From assembly GCF_900107255.1 (NCBI RefSeq), contig NZ_FNPH01000011.1, positions 1-64,000 of the forward strand: a DNA stretch of 64,000 nt. The letters run 5' to 3'. The stretch is from Micromonospora pattaloongensis. GTDB lineage: Bacteria > Actinomycetota > Actinomycetes > Mycobacteriales > Micromonosporaceae. Numbering within the stretch: position 1 is the first letter of the stretch; every line of letters begins with the position of its first letter. A model generated the notes under the pieces. It saw nothing but the letters and a program-made list of their open reading frames with translations, was not told the origin of the DNA and searched no databases. Shown here one piece after another: positions 7,575 to 15,320 of the stretch. The position numbers were made by a program, and so were the translations under genes.

Positions 7575-7606
7575 ACCTAATTAAGGGACCTGGACCTGGC
7601 CGATGG

Positions 7607-7855
7607 TTCCCCGGTCTGGCCGCCAGTCACCACGTGTCGGCAGGTGCCGACGTCAAGGCCATCCAACGAATGCTCGGGCACGCCTCGGCGTCGATGACGT
7701 TGGACGTGTACGCGGGGCTGTTCGGTGACGACCTGGACGCGGTGGCCGACCGCCTGGACGAGGCGTTCACGGCGCGTGATGCGGACTATTTGCGGACCGG
7801 GACCGGCGACGGCGCGGTGATCGACCTGGGGAAAAGGAGAAGCCCAGGCCGGTGA
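7607..7855 (+). pseudogene. 3' end of a tyrosine-recombinase integrase, copy 2
   Basis: Encodes AASHHVSAGADVKAIQRMLG, then MTLDVYAGLFG with the catalytic Tyr, ending KRRSPGR at 7855. It extends about 20 codons further upstream than copy 1 but still lacks the N-terminal domain and first catalytic Arg. The sequence from 7670 to the att site is a near-exact repeat of 4490-4734. It points toward the tRNA-Thr 3' end. Confidence 0.85.
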
Positions 7856-7863
7856 CCTGGGCT
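7841..7863 (+). terminator. Hairpin terminator after integrase remnant 2
   Basis: AGCCCAGG / CCTGGGCT with a 7-nt loop, then TTCCC; the same as 4661-4683. Confidence 0.7.
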
Positions 7864-7869
7864 TTCCCG

Positions 7870-7946
7870 TGGAGCCGCCTATCGGAATCGAACCGATGAC
7901 CTACGCATTACGAGTGCGTCGCTCTGGCCGACTGAGCTAAGGCGGC
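7870..7946 (-). tRNA. tRNA-Thr(CGT)
   Basis: Reading the minus strand: acceptor GCCGCCT pairs with AGGCGGC. The D-arm contains AGCTCAGTCGGCCAGAGC. Anticodon stem ACGCA/TGCGT encloses loop CTCGTAA (anticodon CGT, threonine). The T-arm has ATCGG-TTCGATT-CCGAT, and CCA is encoded at the 3' end. 77 nt, all four arms intact. Its 3' 45 nt are duplicated at 4690-4734, so this is the attachment target of the integrative elements to its left. Confidence 0.95.
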
Positions 7947-8016
7947 AACGTCGGTCAAGTGTACACACTCCCTGAACGATGTCGGCAGGCGCTCCGGTGA
8001 ACTGCGCCACCGGGGG

Positions 8017-8092
8017 TGATCCGCGTGATCAGGCAGATCCCCGCACGCCACGCCGGCGACACGCCGGACGTACTCCCTGATCACGCGGATCA
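8017..8092. promoter_or_regulatory. Perfect 17-bp inverted repeat, 42-nt spacer
   Basis: TGATCCGCGTGATCAGG at 8017-8033 and its exact reverse complement at 8076-8092. Each arm contains a smaller dyad (TGATC-n5-GATCA), as expected for a protein-binding site. A shorter GC hairpin (CCGGC/GCCGG) lies inside. It sits between tRNA-Thr and the metallophosphoesterase promoter, so it may be an operator pair looping DNA, or a long-stem terminator. Confidence 0.6.
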
Positions 8093-8131
8093 TGGGGGGC
8101 GGGATGGGCGGCGGGGAGGGGGACGATCCGC

Positions 8132-8145
8132 TAGGGTGCCGGGGC
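8132..8145 (+). promoter_or_regulatory. -10 box of a leaderless promoter (metallophosphoesterase)
   Basis: TAGGGT at 8132-8137, then 8 nt, then GTG at 8146. Confidence 0.5.
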
Positions 8146-9882
8146 GTGTCGTATGAGGAGTCGGGGGCGTCGATGCCTCCCGTTGAGGCCGAACCGTCGC
8201 AGCGGCCCCGCCCCCGCAGCCTCGATCCGCAGGAGCTCGGCTTCACGCCGCGCCCGCCGGTCCCCTGGTTGGCGCCGTTGCTGCTGCTCAGCACCGGTCT
8301 GCGCACGCTGCTGGCGATGCTGTTCGGGGCGTACCTCGACAAGCGCGAGCTGCAGAACTCGCTGCCGCGGGAGGTGCACCGGCACGACGGCGCGGACGGC
8401 GAGCTGTGGCTGGACTACATCGCCGATCTCGGGGACGGCTTCCCGGCGACGTACTCGATGGCGTACCTCATGGTCCAACCGGAGCTCGAGCTCGACGGGC
8501 ATCGGCTGCCGCGCGGCCACCTGGTGCTGATGGGCGGCGACCAGGTCTATCCGACGGCGAGCAAGGAGGCGTACGAGGACCGCTGCAAGGGGCCGTACCG
8601 GGCCGCACAGCCGGAGGCGCCCGCGGACGGCCCGCAGCCGACGCTCTACGCGGTCCCGGGAAACCACGACTGGTACGACGGCCTGACGGCGTTCCTGCGG
8701 CTGTTCGCGCGGCGCCGGGACGCCACGATCGGCGGCTGGCGCACCGAGCAGGCGCGCTCCTACTTCGCCGTGGAGCTGCCGTCGCACTGGTGGCTGTTCG
8801 GGCTGGACGCGCAGTTCACGACGTATCTCGACGATCCGCAGCTCAGCTACTTCGAGGAGGCGGCGAAGCGGCTGGGGCCGCAGGACCGGGTGATCATCGC
8901 GGTGCCGGAGCCGTCGTGGGTCAAGGCCGCGCACGACCCCCGGGCGTACGACTCGCTCGACTACTTCATCCGGACGATCATCGCACCGACGGGGGCGCAG
9001 GTGCGGCTGCTGGTCGCCGGGGACCTGCACCACTACGCGCGCTACGCGGGGCCGGACCGACAGTTGATCACGTGTGGCGGCGGGGGCGCGTACCTGTACC
9101 CCACCCACAAGCTGCCGCCCCGGATCACCGTGCCACCCCGGGACACCCTGGTCCGGCGGGCCAGCCGCAGCCGCGACTACGAGCTGGCCGGCCGCTATCC
9201 GGAGCCGGCCCGGTCGCGGCGCTATTCGTGGGGGATCTTCGGGCGGCTGCCGCTGCGCAACCCCGGCTTCGCCAGTCTGCTCGGCGGGCTGCACACGCTG
9301 CTGCTGATTACGATGGCCGGGGTCGCCACGCAGCGGACGGGCGGCACGGAGCAACGGCTGTTCAGCATCCCGCTCGCGGTGGTCCTGCTGGCGACGGTCG
9401 CCGCCGCGGTGCTGTTCGCGAAGCCGCCGAGCGCGAGCGGCAAACGTCATTCGCGGCACTGGCTGCTCGGCCTGACGCACGGGCTGGCCCACATCGGGCT
9501 CGCCGCCGCGGGCACGTGGCTGTGGCTGCGGCTGGACTTCGTCGACTGGCCGTACCCGCTGCCGATCGTCGCCGCGCTGGTGATCTACGGTCCGGTGATC
9601 GGCCTGCTCGCCAGCCAGGTCACGGCGGCCTATCTGCTGCTGGCCGGCGCGTTCGACGTCAACCTCAACGAGCTCTTCGCCGGGCAGGGCATCGACGACG
9701 CGAAGATCTTCCTGCGGATGCACATCGCGGCGGACGGCGCGCTGACCGTCTACCCGGTGGCGCTCGACCGGATCGGCCGCAAGTGGCGGGCCAACCCGGA
9801 CGGGGCGCCGGACGCGCCGTGGATCGAGCCGCTCACGCCGCTGCGGCCGCGGCTCGCGGAGCCCCCCTTCACCCTGCGCTGA
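8146..9882 (+). CDS. Metallophosphoesterase with C-terminal membrane domain
   Basis: 578 aa. The calcineurin-like phosphoesterase core shows LVLMGGDQVYP (~130), AVPGNHDWYDG (~170) and LVAGDLHHYARY (~290), supplying the Asp/Asn/His ligands of a two-metal centre. The canonical first DxH box is not evident. After about residue 380, four or more hydrophobic segments follow (LLGGLHTLLLITMAGV, IPLAVVLLATVAAAVLF, GLAHIGLAAAGTWLW, IVAALVIYGPVIGLL). The enzyme is therefore probably membrane-tethered; the substrate is unknown. Start GTG 8146 is preferred over upstream codons because of the TAGGGT box. Single gene. Confidence 0.8.
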   Translation: MSYEESGASMPPVEAEPSQRPRPRSLDPQELGFTPRPPVPWLAPLLLLSTGLRTLLAMLFGAYLDKRELQNSLPREVHRHDGADGELWLDYIADLGDGFPATYSMAYLMVQPELELDGHRLPRGHLVLMGGDQVYPTASKEAYEDRCKGPYRAAQPEAPADGPQPTLYAVPGNHDWYDGLTAFLRLFARRRDATIGGWRTEQARSYFAVELPSHWWLFGLDAQFTTYLDDPQLSYFEEAAKRLGPQDRVIIAVPEPSWVKAAHDPRAYDSLDYFIRTIIAPTGAQVRLLVAGDLHHYARYAGPDRQLITCGGGGAYLYPTHKLPPRITVPPRDTLVRRASRSRDYELAGRYPEPARSRRYSWGIFGRLPLRNPGFASLLGGLHTLLLITMAGVATQRTGGTEQRLFSIPLAVVLLATVAAAVLFAKPPSASGKRHSRHWLLGLTHGLAHIGLAAAGTWLWLRLDFVDWPYPLPIVAALVIYGPVIGLLASQVTAAYLLLAGAFDVNLNELFAGQGIDDAKIFLRMHIAADGALTVYPVALDRIGRKWRANPDGAPDAPWIEPLTPLRPRLAEPPFTLR

Positions 9883-9897
9883 CGGCGCGCGGCGGGG

Positions 9898-10740
9898 TCA
9901 GTTGTAGCGGTCGTCGTGGGCCTTGCGGGGGCCGCAGACGGACGCCCGGCTGCACGAGCAGCGGGAACCGTCGGCGTCCATCCGCACCACGACCGAGTCG
10001 CTCGGCACGTTGTGCCCGACCACCCGCCCGTTCCCCTCCGGGGTGGAGACGCGGGCGCCGACCGCCGGCGCCGACGCCTGGAACTGCTGGTACAGCGGAT
10101 GCTCGTACTTCAGGCAGCACATCAAGCGCCCGCACGCGCCCGAGATGCGCAGCGGGTTGAGCGGCAGGTCCTGGTCCTTCGCCATCCGGATCGTGACCGG
10201 CTCGAAGTCGGTCAGGAACGTCGCGCAGCACAGGTCGCGGCCGCACGAGCCGATCCCGCCCTGCACGCGCGCCGAGTCCCGCGCGGAGAGCTGCCGCAGC
10301 TCGACTCGGCAGTGCAGGGTCGCGCCCAGGTCGCGGACCAGCGACCGGAAGTCGACCCGCTGCGGGGCGGTGAAGTAGATCGTCGTCCGTCCGTTGCCGG
10401 ACGATCCCTGCGACGTCTCCGGCACGTGGTCGACGGCGACGACCTTCATCGGCAGGCCGTGTTCCCGGATCAGCCGCTTGGCGGCGACCTTCGCCTCGGC
10501 CTTTCGCTTGCGCAGCGTCTCGTCCCGCCGCAGGTCGGTATCGGTGGCGAGCCCCGCGAGCCGGGGAAAGCCCGAGGTGTCCTCGTCGACCCACTGCGCG
10601 GCCCACACGCACTCGGCGACCTCCGCACCCTCGTCCGTCGGCACCAGCACCCGGTCGCCGACCGCGGGCCGCAACTCGCCGGGGTCGAGGTAGTACAGGC
10701 GCCCGTACCGGTTGAAGCTGACGGCGCAGAGCATCCCCAT
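9898..10740 (-). CDS. ricT: PSP1 / RicT (YaaT)-like cysteine-rich regulator
   Basis: 280 aa. The PSP1 C-terminal domain carries the conserved cysteine clusters GSCGRDLCCATF (~165) and SGACGRLMCCLKYEHPLY (~200). Relatives in Bacillus (YaaT/RicT) form an Fe-S complex with YlbF and YmcA that promotes RNase Y processing and phosphorelay activity. Those partners are not visible here, so the role in this organism is uncertain. Extra cysteines near the C-terminus (RCSCSRASVC) are notable. ATG 10740 follows TAGGGT by exactly 6 nt. In other genomes the gene often sits next to holB and tmk, which here are 4 kb away. Confidence 0.85.
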   Translation of the reverse strand: MGMLCAVSFNRYGRLYYLDPGELRPAVGDRVLVPTDEGAEVAECVWAAQWVDEDTSGFPRLAGLATDTDLRRDETLRKRKAEAKVAAKRLIREHGLPMKVVAVDHVPETSQGSSGNGRTTIYFTAPQRVDFRSLVRDLGATLHCRVELRQLSARDSARVQGGIGSCGRDLCCATFLTDFEPVTIRMAKDQDLPLNPLRISGACGRLMCCLKYEHPLYQQFQASAPAVGARVSTPEGNGRVVGHNVPSDSVVVRMDADGSRCSCSRASVCGPRKAHDDRYN

Positions 10741-10752
10741 GCGGCCACCCTA
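10741..10752 (-). promoter_or_regulatory. -10 box of a leaderless promoter (PSP1 gene)
   Basis: Minus strand TAGGGT (10752-10747), 6 nt, ATG at 10740. Confidence 0.55.
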
Positions 10753-10950
10753 CGACGCAACGGGTCGGCAGCGAACACCACCCGAAAGGATGATATCGCC
10801 TACTTGCGGACAGATTGGCCGCCACCTCACCCCGCAACCGCCGCAGGACCGCTTCGTTGTGCCACGTCGTAGACACCGCTCAATGCGGTGCCGGCGGCGT
10901 TCTTCCCGAACGCCGTTTCCCCTGGATTTTGGTCCCACCGGAGGATGTCG

Positions 10951-12429
10951 ATGACGGACGTTCAGTCCGCACGTACCGCCCCGTCGCGCAAGGGTCGCCT
11001 GCTGGCCGGCCTCAGCACCGCCGGCCTGGTCGGCACGCTGATCACGCCCACCCTGGGCGTCGGCCCGGCCGCGGCGGCCCCCTGTGCCACAACCGCCCCG
11101 TACGGCGCGACGGCCACCGCCGACCTCGTGAAGCTCGGCCTGCTCGACCTGCACCCGCTCGGTCTCGACCTCGGCCCGGTGGCCGACGTCCGGATCGCCT
11201 CCACGAGCTCCGGCATGAACGGCACCGGCCCGGTCAACAGCCAGGCCGGCGCCCGCCAGATCGACGCCAAGCTGCTCGGCGTCGACGTGCCGCTCGGCCC
11301 GCTCTCCCAGGCGCTCTACCAGCAGGCGCCGCCGGCGAACGCCGAGCCCGCGACCGCCACCACCCTGGCCGAGGACCTGGGCGTGCTCCGCCTCGGCGTC
11401 GGAAACCTCAAGGCGCACGCCACCTGGATCGACGGGATGGAGTGCGGCGCCGAGACCGGCGACGCCTCCGCCTCGTCGTCGACGATCGTCGACGTCGACG
11501 TGCTGCCCGGCTCGGACGACGAGGCGCTCGTCCGGCTCCCCGGCAACCTGACCAGCTCGACCGAGACCGGCCTCACCGTCAGCGGCGGAGCGGTGCGCTC
11601 GACCGCCACGGCCAGGATCGGCGTCGCCGACGTCCGGCTCTTCGCCGGATCGGAGTCGGAGGTGACCGTCAAGGTCCTCAAGCCGCCGACGCTGACGGTC
11701 GGCACGGCCGGCACCGCGGCCAGCGGCACCGTCGACTACACGAACCCGATCCTGGAGATCTCCGGCCCGAACATCCCCACCCAGCGGATCGAGGCGCCCG
11801 GCCAGAACATCGACATCGCGCTGCCGAGCTCGCTCGCCGGCGCCGCCAAGGCGCGCTCCCTGGCGGAGTCCGAGAAGCTGCCGCTGCTCGGCGGCACGCC
11901 GCTGGACAGCCTCCTCAAGGGACTCGACATCGACAACATCGCGGGCGCCCGTACCGCGAAGACCACCGACGCGCCGCTGCCGCTGCCGAAGCTCGCGAAG
12001 CTGCCGAACGTGCCCGGCATGCCCGTGGTCGGCGACGAGATCGGCGACACCGAGGCCGCCCCGATCGAGGCGACCGCGCTCTCCGTGCTCCGGCTCTCCA
12101 TCGGCGACCTCGTCCAGGAGATCACCGAGCAGTCCGTGCGCGCTCAGGCCGCGTCGCTGCGGCTGCAGCTGCTCGCCACCGACGGCACGAACAGCGCCAG
12201 CGTGGTCGACCTCGGGATCGGTCTGCTCGACGCCACCGCCGTGGCGCCGGCCGGCCAGGGCGGCGGCGTCAGCCCCGACGAGGAGCCGGACCCCTCCGAT
12301 GACGGTGGGGCCGGCGGTGGCCTGCCGGTGACCGGCGCCAGCGTCGGTGCGTTCGCGGGTGCCGGCGCGCTGCTGGTGGTCGGCGGCGCGGCCCTGCTCT
12401 TCTTCACCCGGCGTCGGCGCCTGAGCTGA
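10951..12429 (+). CDS. LPXTG-type cell-wall-anchored surface protein
   Basis: 492 aa. The N-terminal signal peptide has basic SRKGR and a hydrophobic stretch ending GVGPAAAA near residue 45. The secreted part is Ala/Thr/Ser-rich with repeated beta-type phrases (ADVRLFAG, DYTNPILEISGP). The C-terminus has an acidic linker, LPVTG, a membrane helix (AGAGALLVVGGAALLFF) and RRRR: a complete sortase signal for attachment to peptidoglycan. ATG 10951 is 6 nt from GGAGG; ATG 10945 is too close. No catalytic motif; probably structural or adhesive. No sortase gene in the window. Confidence 0.85.
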   Translation: MTDVQSARTAPSRKGRLLAGLSTAGLVGTLITPTLGVGPAAAAPCATTAPYGATATADLVKLGLLDLHPLGLDLGPVADVRIASTSSGMNGTGPVNSQAGARQIDAKLLGVDVPLGPLSQALYQQAPPANAEPATATTLAEDLGVLRLGVGNLKAHATWIDGMECGAETGDASASSSTIVDVDVLPGSDDEALVRLPGNLTSSTETGLTVSGGAVRSTATARIGVADVRLFAGSESEVTVKVLKPPTLTVGTAGTAASGTVDYTNPILEISGPNIPTQRIEAPGQNIDIALPSSLAGAAKARSLAESEKLPLLGGTPLDSLLKGLDIDNIAGARTAKTTDAPLPLPKLAKLPNVPGMPVVGDEIGDTEAAPIEATALSVLRLSIGDLVQEITEQSVRAQAASLRLQLLATDGTNSASVVDLGIGLLDATAVAPAGQGGGVSPDEEPDPSDDGGAGGGLPVTGASVGAFAGAGALLVVGGAALLFFTRRRRLS

Positions 12430-12456
12430 CGCGGATCCCCTAATACTGGGGGGCAT

Positions 12457-12491
12457 CGGGGGTCGGGACGCGTGGTGTGTCCCGGCCCCCG
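12457..12491 (+). terminator. Strong hairpin after the surface-protein gene
   Basis: CGGGGGTCGGGAC (12457-12469) pairs with GTCCCGGCCCCCG (12479-12491), 13 bp with one G-U. No T-run follows, as is common in actinobacteria. Confidence 0.65.
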
Positions 12492-12668
12492 ATTCGTGCC
12501 GATCGTGCTCGTCCGTACGGCTGAATCGCGGGCCCGGACCGCGACAAACGGCGAGCATCGGCGTTGTCTGATACATCCAAGCCTGCGGGGGGTGCAGGGT
12601 AAGGCCACGGCGCCGCGACCGGAGCGTGATCGCTCCAGGTGCGGCGCCGTCGGCATTTCCAGCGCCGG

Positions 12669-13331
12669 TCAGTACGCCAGCCGCGTCGTCCGGTGCGCTG
12701 CCCCCGGCTCCGGCGCGGGGCTCCGGTAGGGCGGCGCGTCCCCGAGAAGCGGCCCCCACCGGCCCAGTAGCGCGTCCGCGCGGTCCACAGTGTCCGCCAC
12801 CGCGACGAGCACCACGGCGCCGATCTCGGCGGCGGCCCGCGCCGGCCCGGCGCCCGACGGGTCGCCCGTCACGACCTCCACCGCCTGCGCCGACCCGATC
12901 ACCGCGGCGAGAGCGCGGGCCACATCCGTCCGGCTCTGCGCCGCCCAGCCGGCCAACTCGTCCAGATAGGACCCCGTCGCGGCCAACCGCGTCCCGGCGC
13001 CGTCCGCGCCGTCGTCCAGATCCGCCGCCAGCGCCCCACGGTGCGCGTCGAACGCGTCGGCGCCGGGCCCGTCCCAGGGCGGGCGGTCGGCGAGCGTTGC
13101 CCGCGCGTGCGCGTACCCGGGCAGCAGGACCCGCAGACCGGACCCGGCGGCGGCCAGCGGTGCCGGCCGGAGCGCGATGATCGCGCCGACCGCGTCCCCG
13201 GGGAGCGCCCGGACCCGGCGCAGCAGCGGCCAGATCGGATGCGCGGTCGGCGCCCCCGCGCGGACGAGCAGGTCGTCGACGCGGCCGAGAAGCTCCGTCG
13301 CGGGCGGGGCCAGCTGGTCGAGGGCGTCCAT
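12669..13331 (-). CDS. WXG100-like, probable type VII secretion substrate or partner
   Basis: 220 aa, mostly helical. The phrase PPWDGPGADAFDAHRGAL near residue 95 has the W-x-G turn and following helix of WXG100-type proteins; the rest is alanine-rich helix (AVIGSAQAVEVV). Its ATG overlaps the upstream gene stop (ATGA), so it is coupled third in a YbaB-EspC-like operon. Such operons are common in actinobacteria with ESX systems, so secretion is inferred. No toxin domain is recognisable at the C-terminus. Confidence 0.6.
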   Translation of the reverse strand: MDALDQLAPPATELLGRVDDLLVRAGAPTAHPIWPLLRRVRALPGDAVGAIIALRPAPLAAAGSGLRVLLPGYAHARATLADRPPWDGPGADAFDAHRGALAADLDDGADGAGTRLAATGSYLDELAGWAAQSRTDVARALAAVIGSAQAVEVVTGDPSGAGPARAAAEIGAVVLVAVADTVDRADALLGRWGPLLGDAPPYRSPAPEPGAAHRTTRLAY

Positions 13332-13636
13332 CAGGCCTGCCCCGACAACCGCCGCCGCGCCGCCGCGTCCGTTTCGGCGTAGCCGTCGGCCACCGCGCGC
13401 AGCCCGGTCGCCGCGTCGGCGAGCCGCGCCGCCAGCACCTCGGCCTCGCGCCCCCGTGCGGTCGCCGCGGTCACCGCGGTCGCATGGAGCGCGCGGCCGA
13501 CCTCGCCGAGCCGGCCCGGGGCGTTGCACCCGACCGCCGAGGCCGGCGGCGCGAGGTCGACGATGGCGCGGGCGGCGCCCGCCAGGGTCGCCGCGGCGTC
13601 GTCGAGCCGGCCGGCGTACTGCCGCAGACTCTCCAC
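13331..13636 (-). CDS. EspC-like small helical protein (type VII secretion associated)
   Basis: 101 aa, GTG start immediately after the preceding stop. Two long amphipathic helices run MESLRQYAGRLDDAAATLAG and ALHATAVTAATARGREAEVL, ending ADGYAETDAAARRRLSGQA. Length, helical hairpin and a C-terminal Y-x-x-x-D/E-like segment (YAETD) match the EspC/DUF2580 family of ESX-exported proteins. Middle gene of a three-gene operon with zero-length or overlapping junctions. Confidence 0.7.
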   Translation of the reverse strand: MESLRQYAGRLDDAAATLAGAARAIVDLAPPASAVGCNAPGRLGEVGRALHATAVTAATARGREAEVLAARLADAATGLRAVADGYAETDAAARRRLSGQA

Positions 13637-13963
13637 TCAGACCTCCGCCAACGACCGGTAGTCGCCGAACGTCTCCGCGTGCAGCTTCTCCCGCGCCCAG
13701 CGCGCCGCGTCCGCCGCCGCGGCCACCGCGGCCCGCACGGACCGGGAAAGCTCCACATTGGTACGCCCGTGCAGCGCGCCGAGGATCCGCACGTCGGTGA
13801 TCGCGCCGGCCGCGGTGACCACGACCTCGACCAGGCCGTCCGGGGAGCGGACCGTCACCTCGACGCCGTGCACCGCCTCGTCGAACTCGGCCCGCAGCGA
13901 CTCGATGCGGCGGTAGCGCTCCACCGCCTCCTCGATCCAGGCGTCGTCGATCTCCCGCGCCAT
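13637..13963 (-). CDS. YbaB/EbfC-family nucleoid-associated-like protein
   Basis: 108 aa. Helix-strand pattern: RYRRIESLRAEFDEAVHGVE, then VTVRSPDGLVEVVVTAAGAI, then helical. The strand-rich centre with G-L-V-x-V-x-x-x-A-x-G is typical of YbaB proteins, which dimerise and bind DNA. This divergent version is the kind found in ESX-linked operons. A purine-rich AGGGGG lies 7 nt before ATG 13963. First gene of the operon; it starts 133 nt from the end of holB. Confidence 0.75.
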   Translation of the reverse strand: MAREIDDAWIEEAVERYRRIESLRAEFDEAVHGVEVTVRSPDGLVEVVVTAAGAITDVRILGALHGRTNVELSRSVRAAVAAAADAARWAREKLHAETFGDYRSLAEV

Positions 13964-14096
13964 CCGCAGGCCCCCTACCCGGTGTGCGGCCCTCGTTGCA
14001 CTACGGCACCGAACCGTACCGGTGATTCGGGTCGGCGGGAACCCCTCTGCATCGATCGGCGCGAATTGGTCCGGCGGCAGTCCCTGACCGCCGGGT

Positions 14097-15320
14097 TCAG
14101 CCGCGCCAGAGGGCGAGCATCATCGACTCGACGGCGATGCGGGGCTTGACGTTGGCCTGGATCGCCTGACGGCAGGCGAGCACCGCCTCCAGCCGGCGCA
14201 GCGTCGCCTCCGGGCTCCACTTCTCGGCGGCCGCCGACGCCAGCGCGGCGGTGTCGGTGTGCACCGGTGCGACCGGTGCCCGCATCGACAGGGTCAGCAC
14301 GTCCCGGTAGAAGCCCGCCAGGTCGACCAGTGCCCGGTCCAGGGCGTCGCGCTGCGCGCGGGTGGCCCGCGACTTCTGCCGGCGCTCCAGGTCCTTGATC
14401 TGGCCGGCGGCGCCCCGCATCGCGCTGGCCGCGCCCCGGCCCGTGCCGCCGGCACCCAGCGCGGTCTGCAGCGCCGCGCGCTCGCTGGCGTCGAGCTCGG
14501 CGACGGCCGCCTCCGCCTCCGCCTCGGCCGCCTCGATCAGCGCGGACGCGGCGTCGAAGGCGGCCCCGACCCCGGTCAGCCGCCGGGGAACGGCGAGCAC
14601 GGCGTCGCGCCGCTTGCGCGCCTCGGGGTCGCCGGCCAGCCGCTTCGCCCGCCCGACATGCCCCTGGGCGGCGGCCGCGGCCCAGCCCGCCACGTCGGCC
14701 GGCACCCCGTCCCGCGACGTGAGCACGCTCGCCACCGCGTCGGCCGACGGCTGCCGCAGCGCGACCACGCGGCACCGCGAGCGGATCGTCACGGAGATGT
14801 CGTCGGGGTGCGTCGACGGGGTGCAGAGCAGGAACACCGTACGCGGCGGCGGCTCCTCGATCGCCTTGAGCAGCGCGTTGCCGGCGCCTTCGGTGAGCCG
14901 GTCGGCGTCCTCGATCACCACGACCTGCCACCGGCCGCCGGAGGGGGTGCTGGCGGCGCGCAGCACGAGCGCGCGCATGTCGGCGACCCCGATGGAGAGC
15001 CCCTCGGGCACGACGAGCCGGACGTCGGCGTGGGTGCCGGCGAGCGTCGTGTGGCAGCCGGGGCACTCCCCGCAGCCGGTGCCCCGGTGGCACTGCAGCG
15101 CGGCGGCGAACGCACGCGCCGCGACGGAGCGGCCGGATCCGGGCGGCCCGGTGAAGATCCAGGCGTGCGTCATGGCGCCGCCGACGGCCGCGTCCCCCGG
15201 CGCCCCGACGCCGTCACCGGAGTCGGCCGCGGCCACCAGCGCCGCCGCCGCGCGGGCCGCGCGGCGCAGCGTCTCGACCGCGTCGTCCTGCCCCACCAGT
15301 TCCGCGAAGACGTCCGGCAT
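14097..15320 (-). CDS. holB: DNA polymerase III subunit delta'
   Basis: 407 aa clamp-loader AAA+ subunit. Walker A-like GPPGSGRSVAAR (~57), a zinc module CHRGTGCGECPGCHTTL (~78-95), Walker B-like VVVIEDADRL (~135), and IRSRCR (the SRC motif, ~180). Delta' opens the beta sliding clamp with delta and tau/gamma at the replisome. The N-terminal 50 residues carry an Ala-rich insertion. The ATG overlaps the tmk stop (TGATG), so the two genes are co-translated. The tmk-holB pairing is widespread in bacteria. Confidence 0.95.
   Translation of the reverse strand: MPDVFAELVGQDDAVETLRRAARAAAALVAAADSGDGVGAPGDAAVGGAMTHAWIFTGPPGSGRSVAARAFAAALQCHRGTGCGECPGCHTTLAGTHADVRLVVPEGLSIGVADMRALVLRAASTPSGGRWQVVVIEDADRLTEGAGNALLKAIEEPPPRTVFLLCTPSTHPDDISVTIRSRCRVVALRQPSADAVASVLTSRDGVPADVAGWAAAAAQGHVGRAKRLAGDPEARKRRDAVLAVPRRLTGVGAAFDAASALIEAAEAEAEAAVAELDASERAALQTALGAGGTGRGAASAMRGAAGQIKDLERRQKSRATRAQRDALDRALVDLAGFYRDVLTLSMRAPVAPVHTDTAALASAAAEKWSPEATLRRLEAVLACRQAIQANVKPRIAVESMMLALWRG

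Noticed and set aside
13975-15093. Alternative minus-strand ORF overlapping holB
   Set aside because: Different frame from holB with arginine/glycine-rich composition and no domain.
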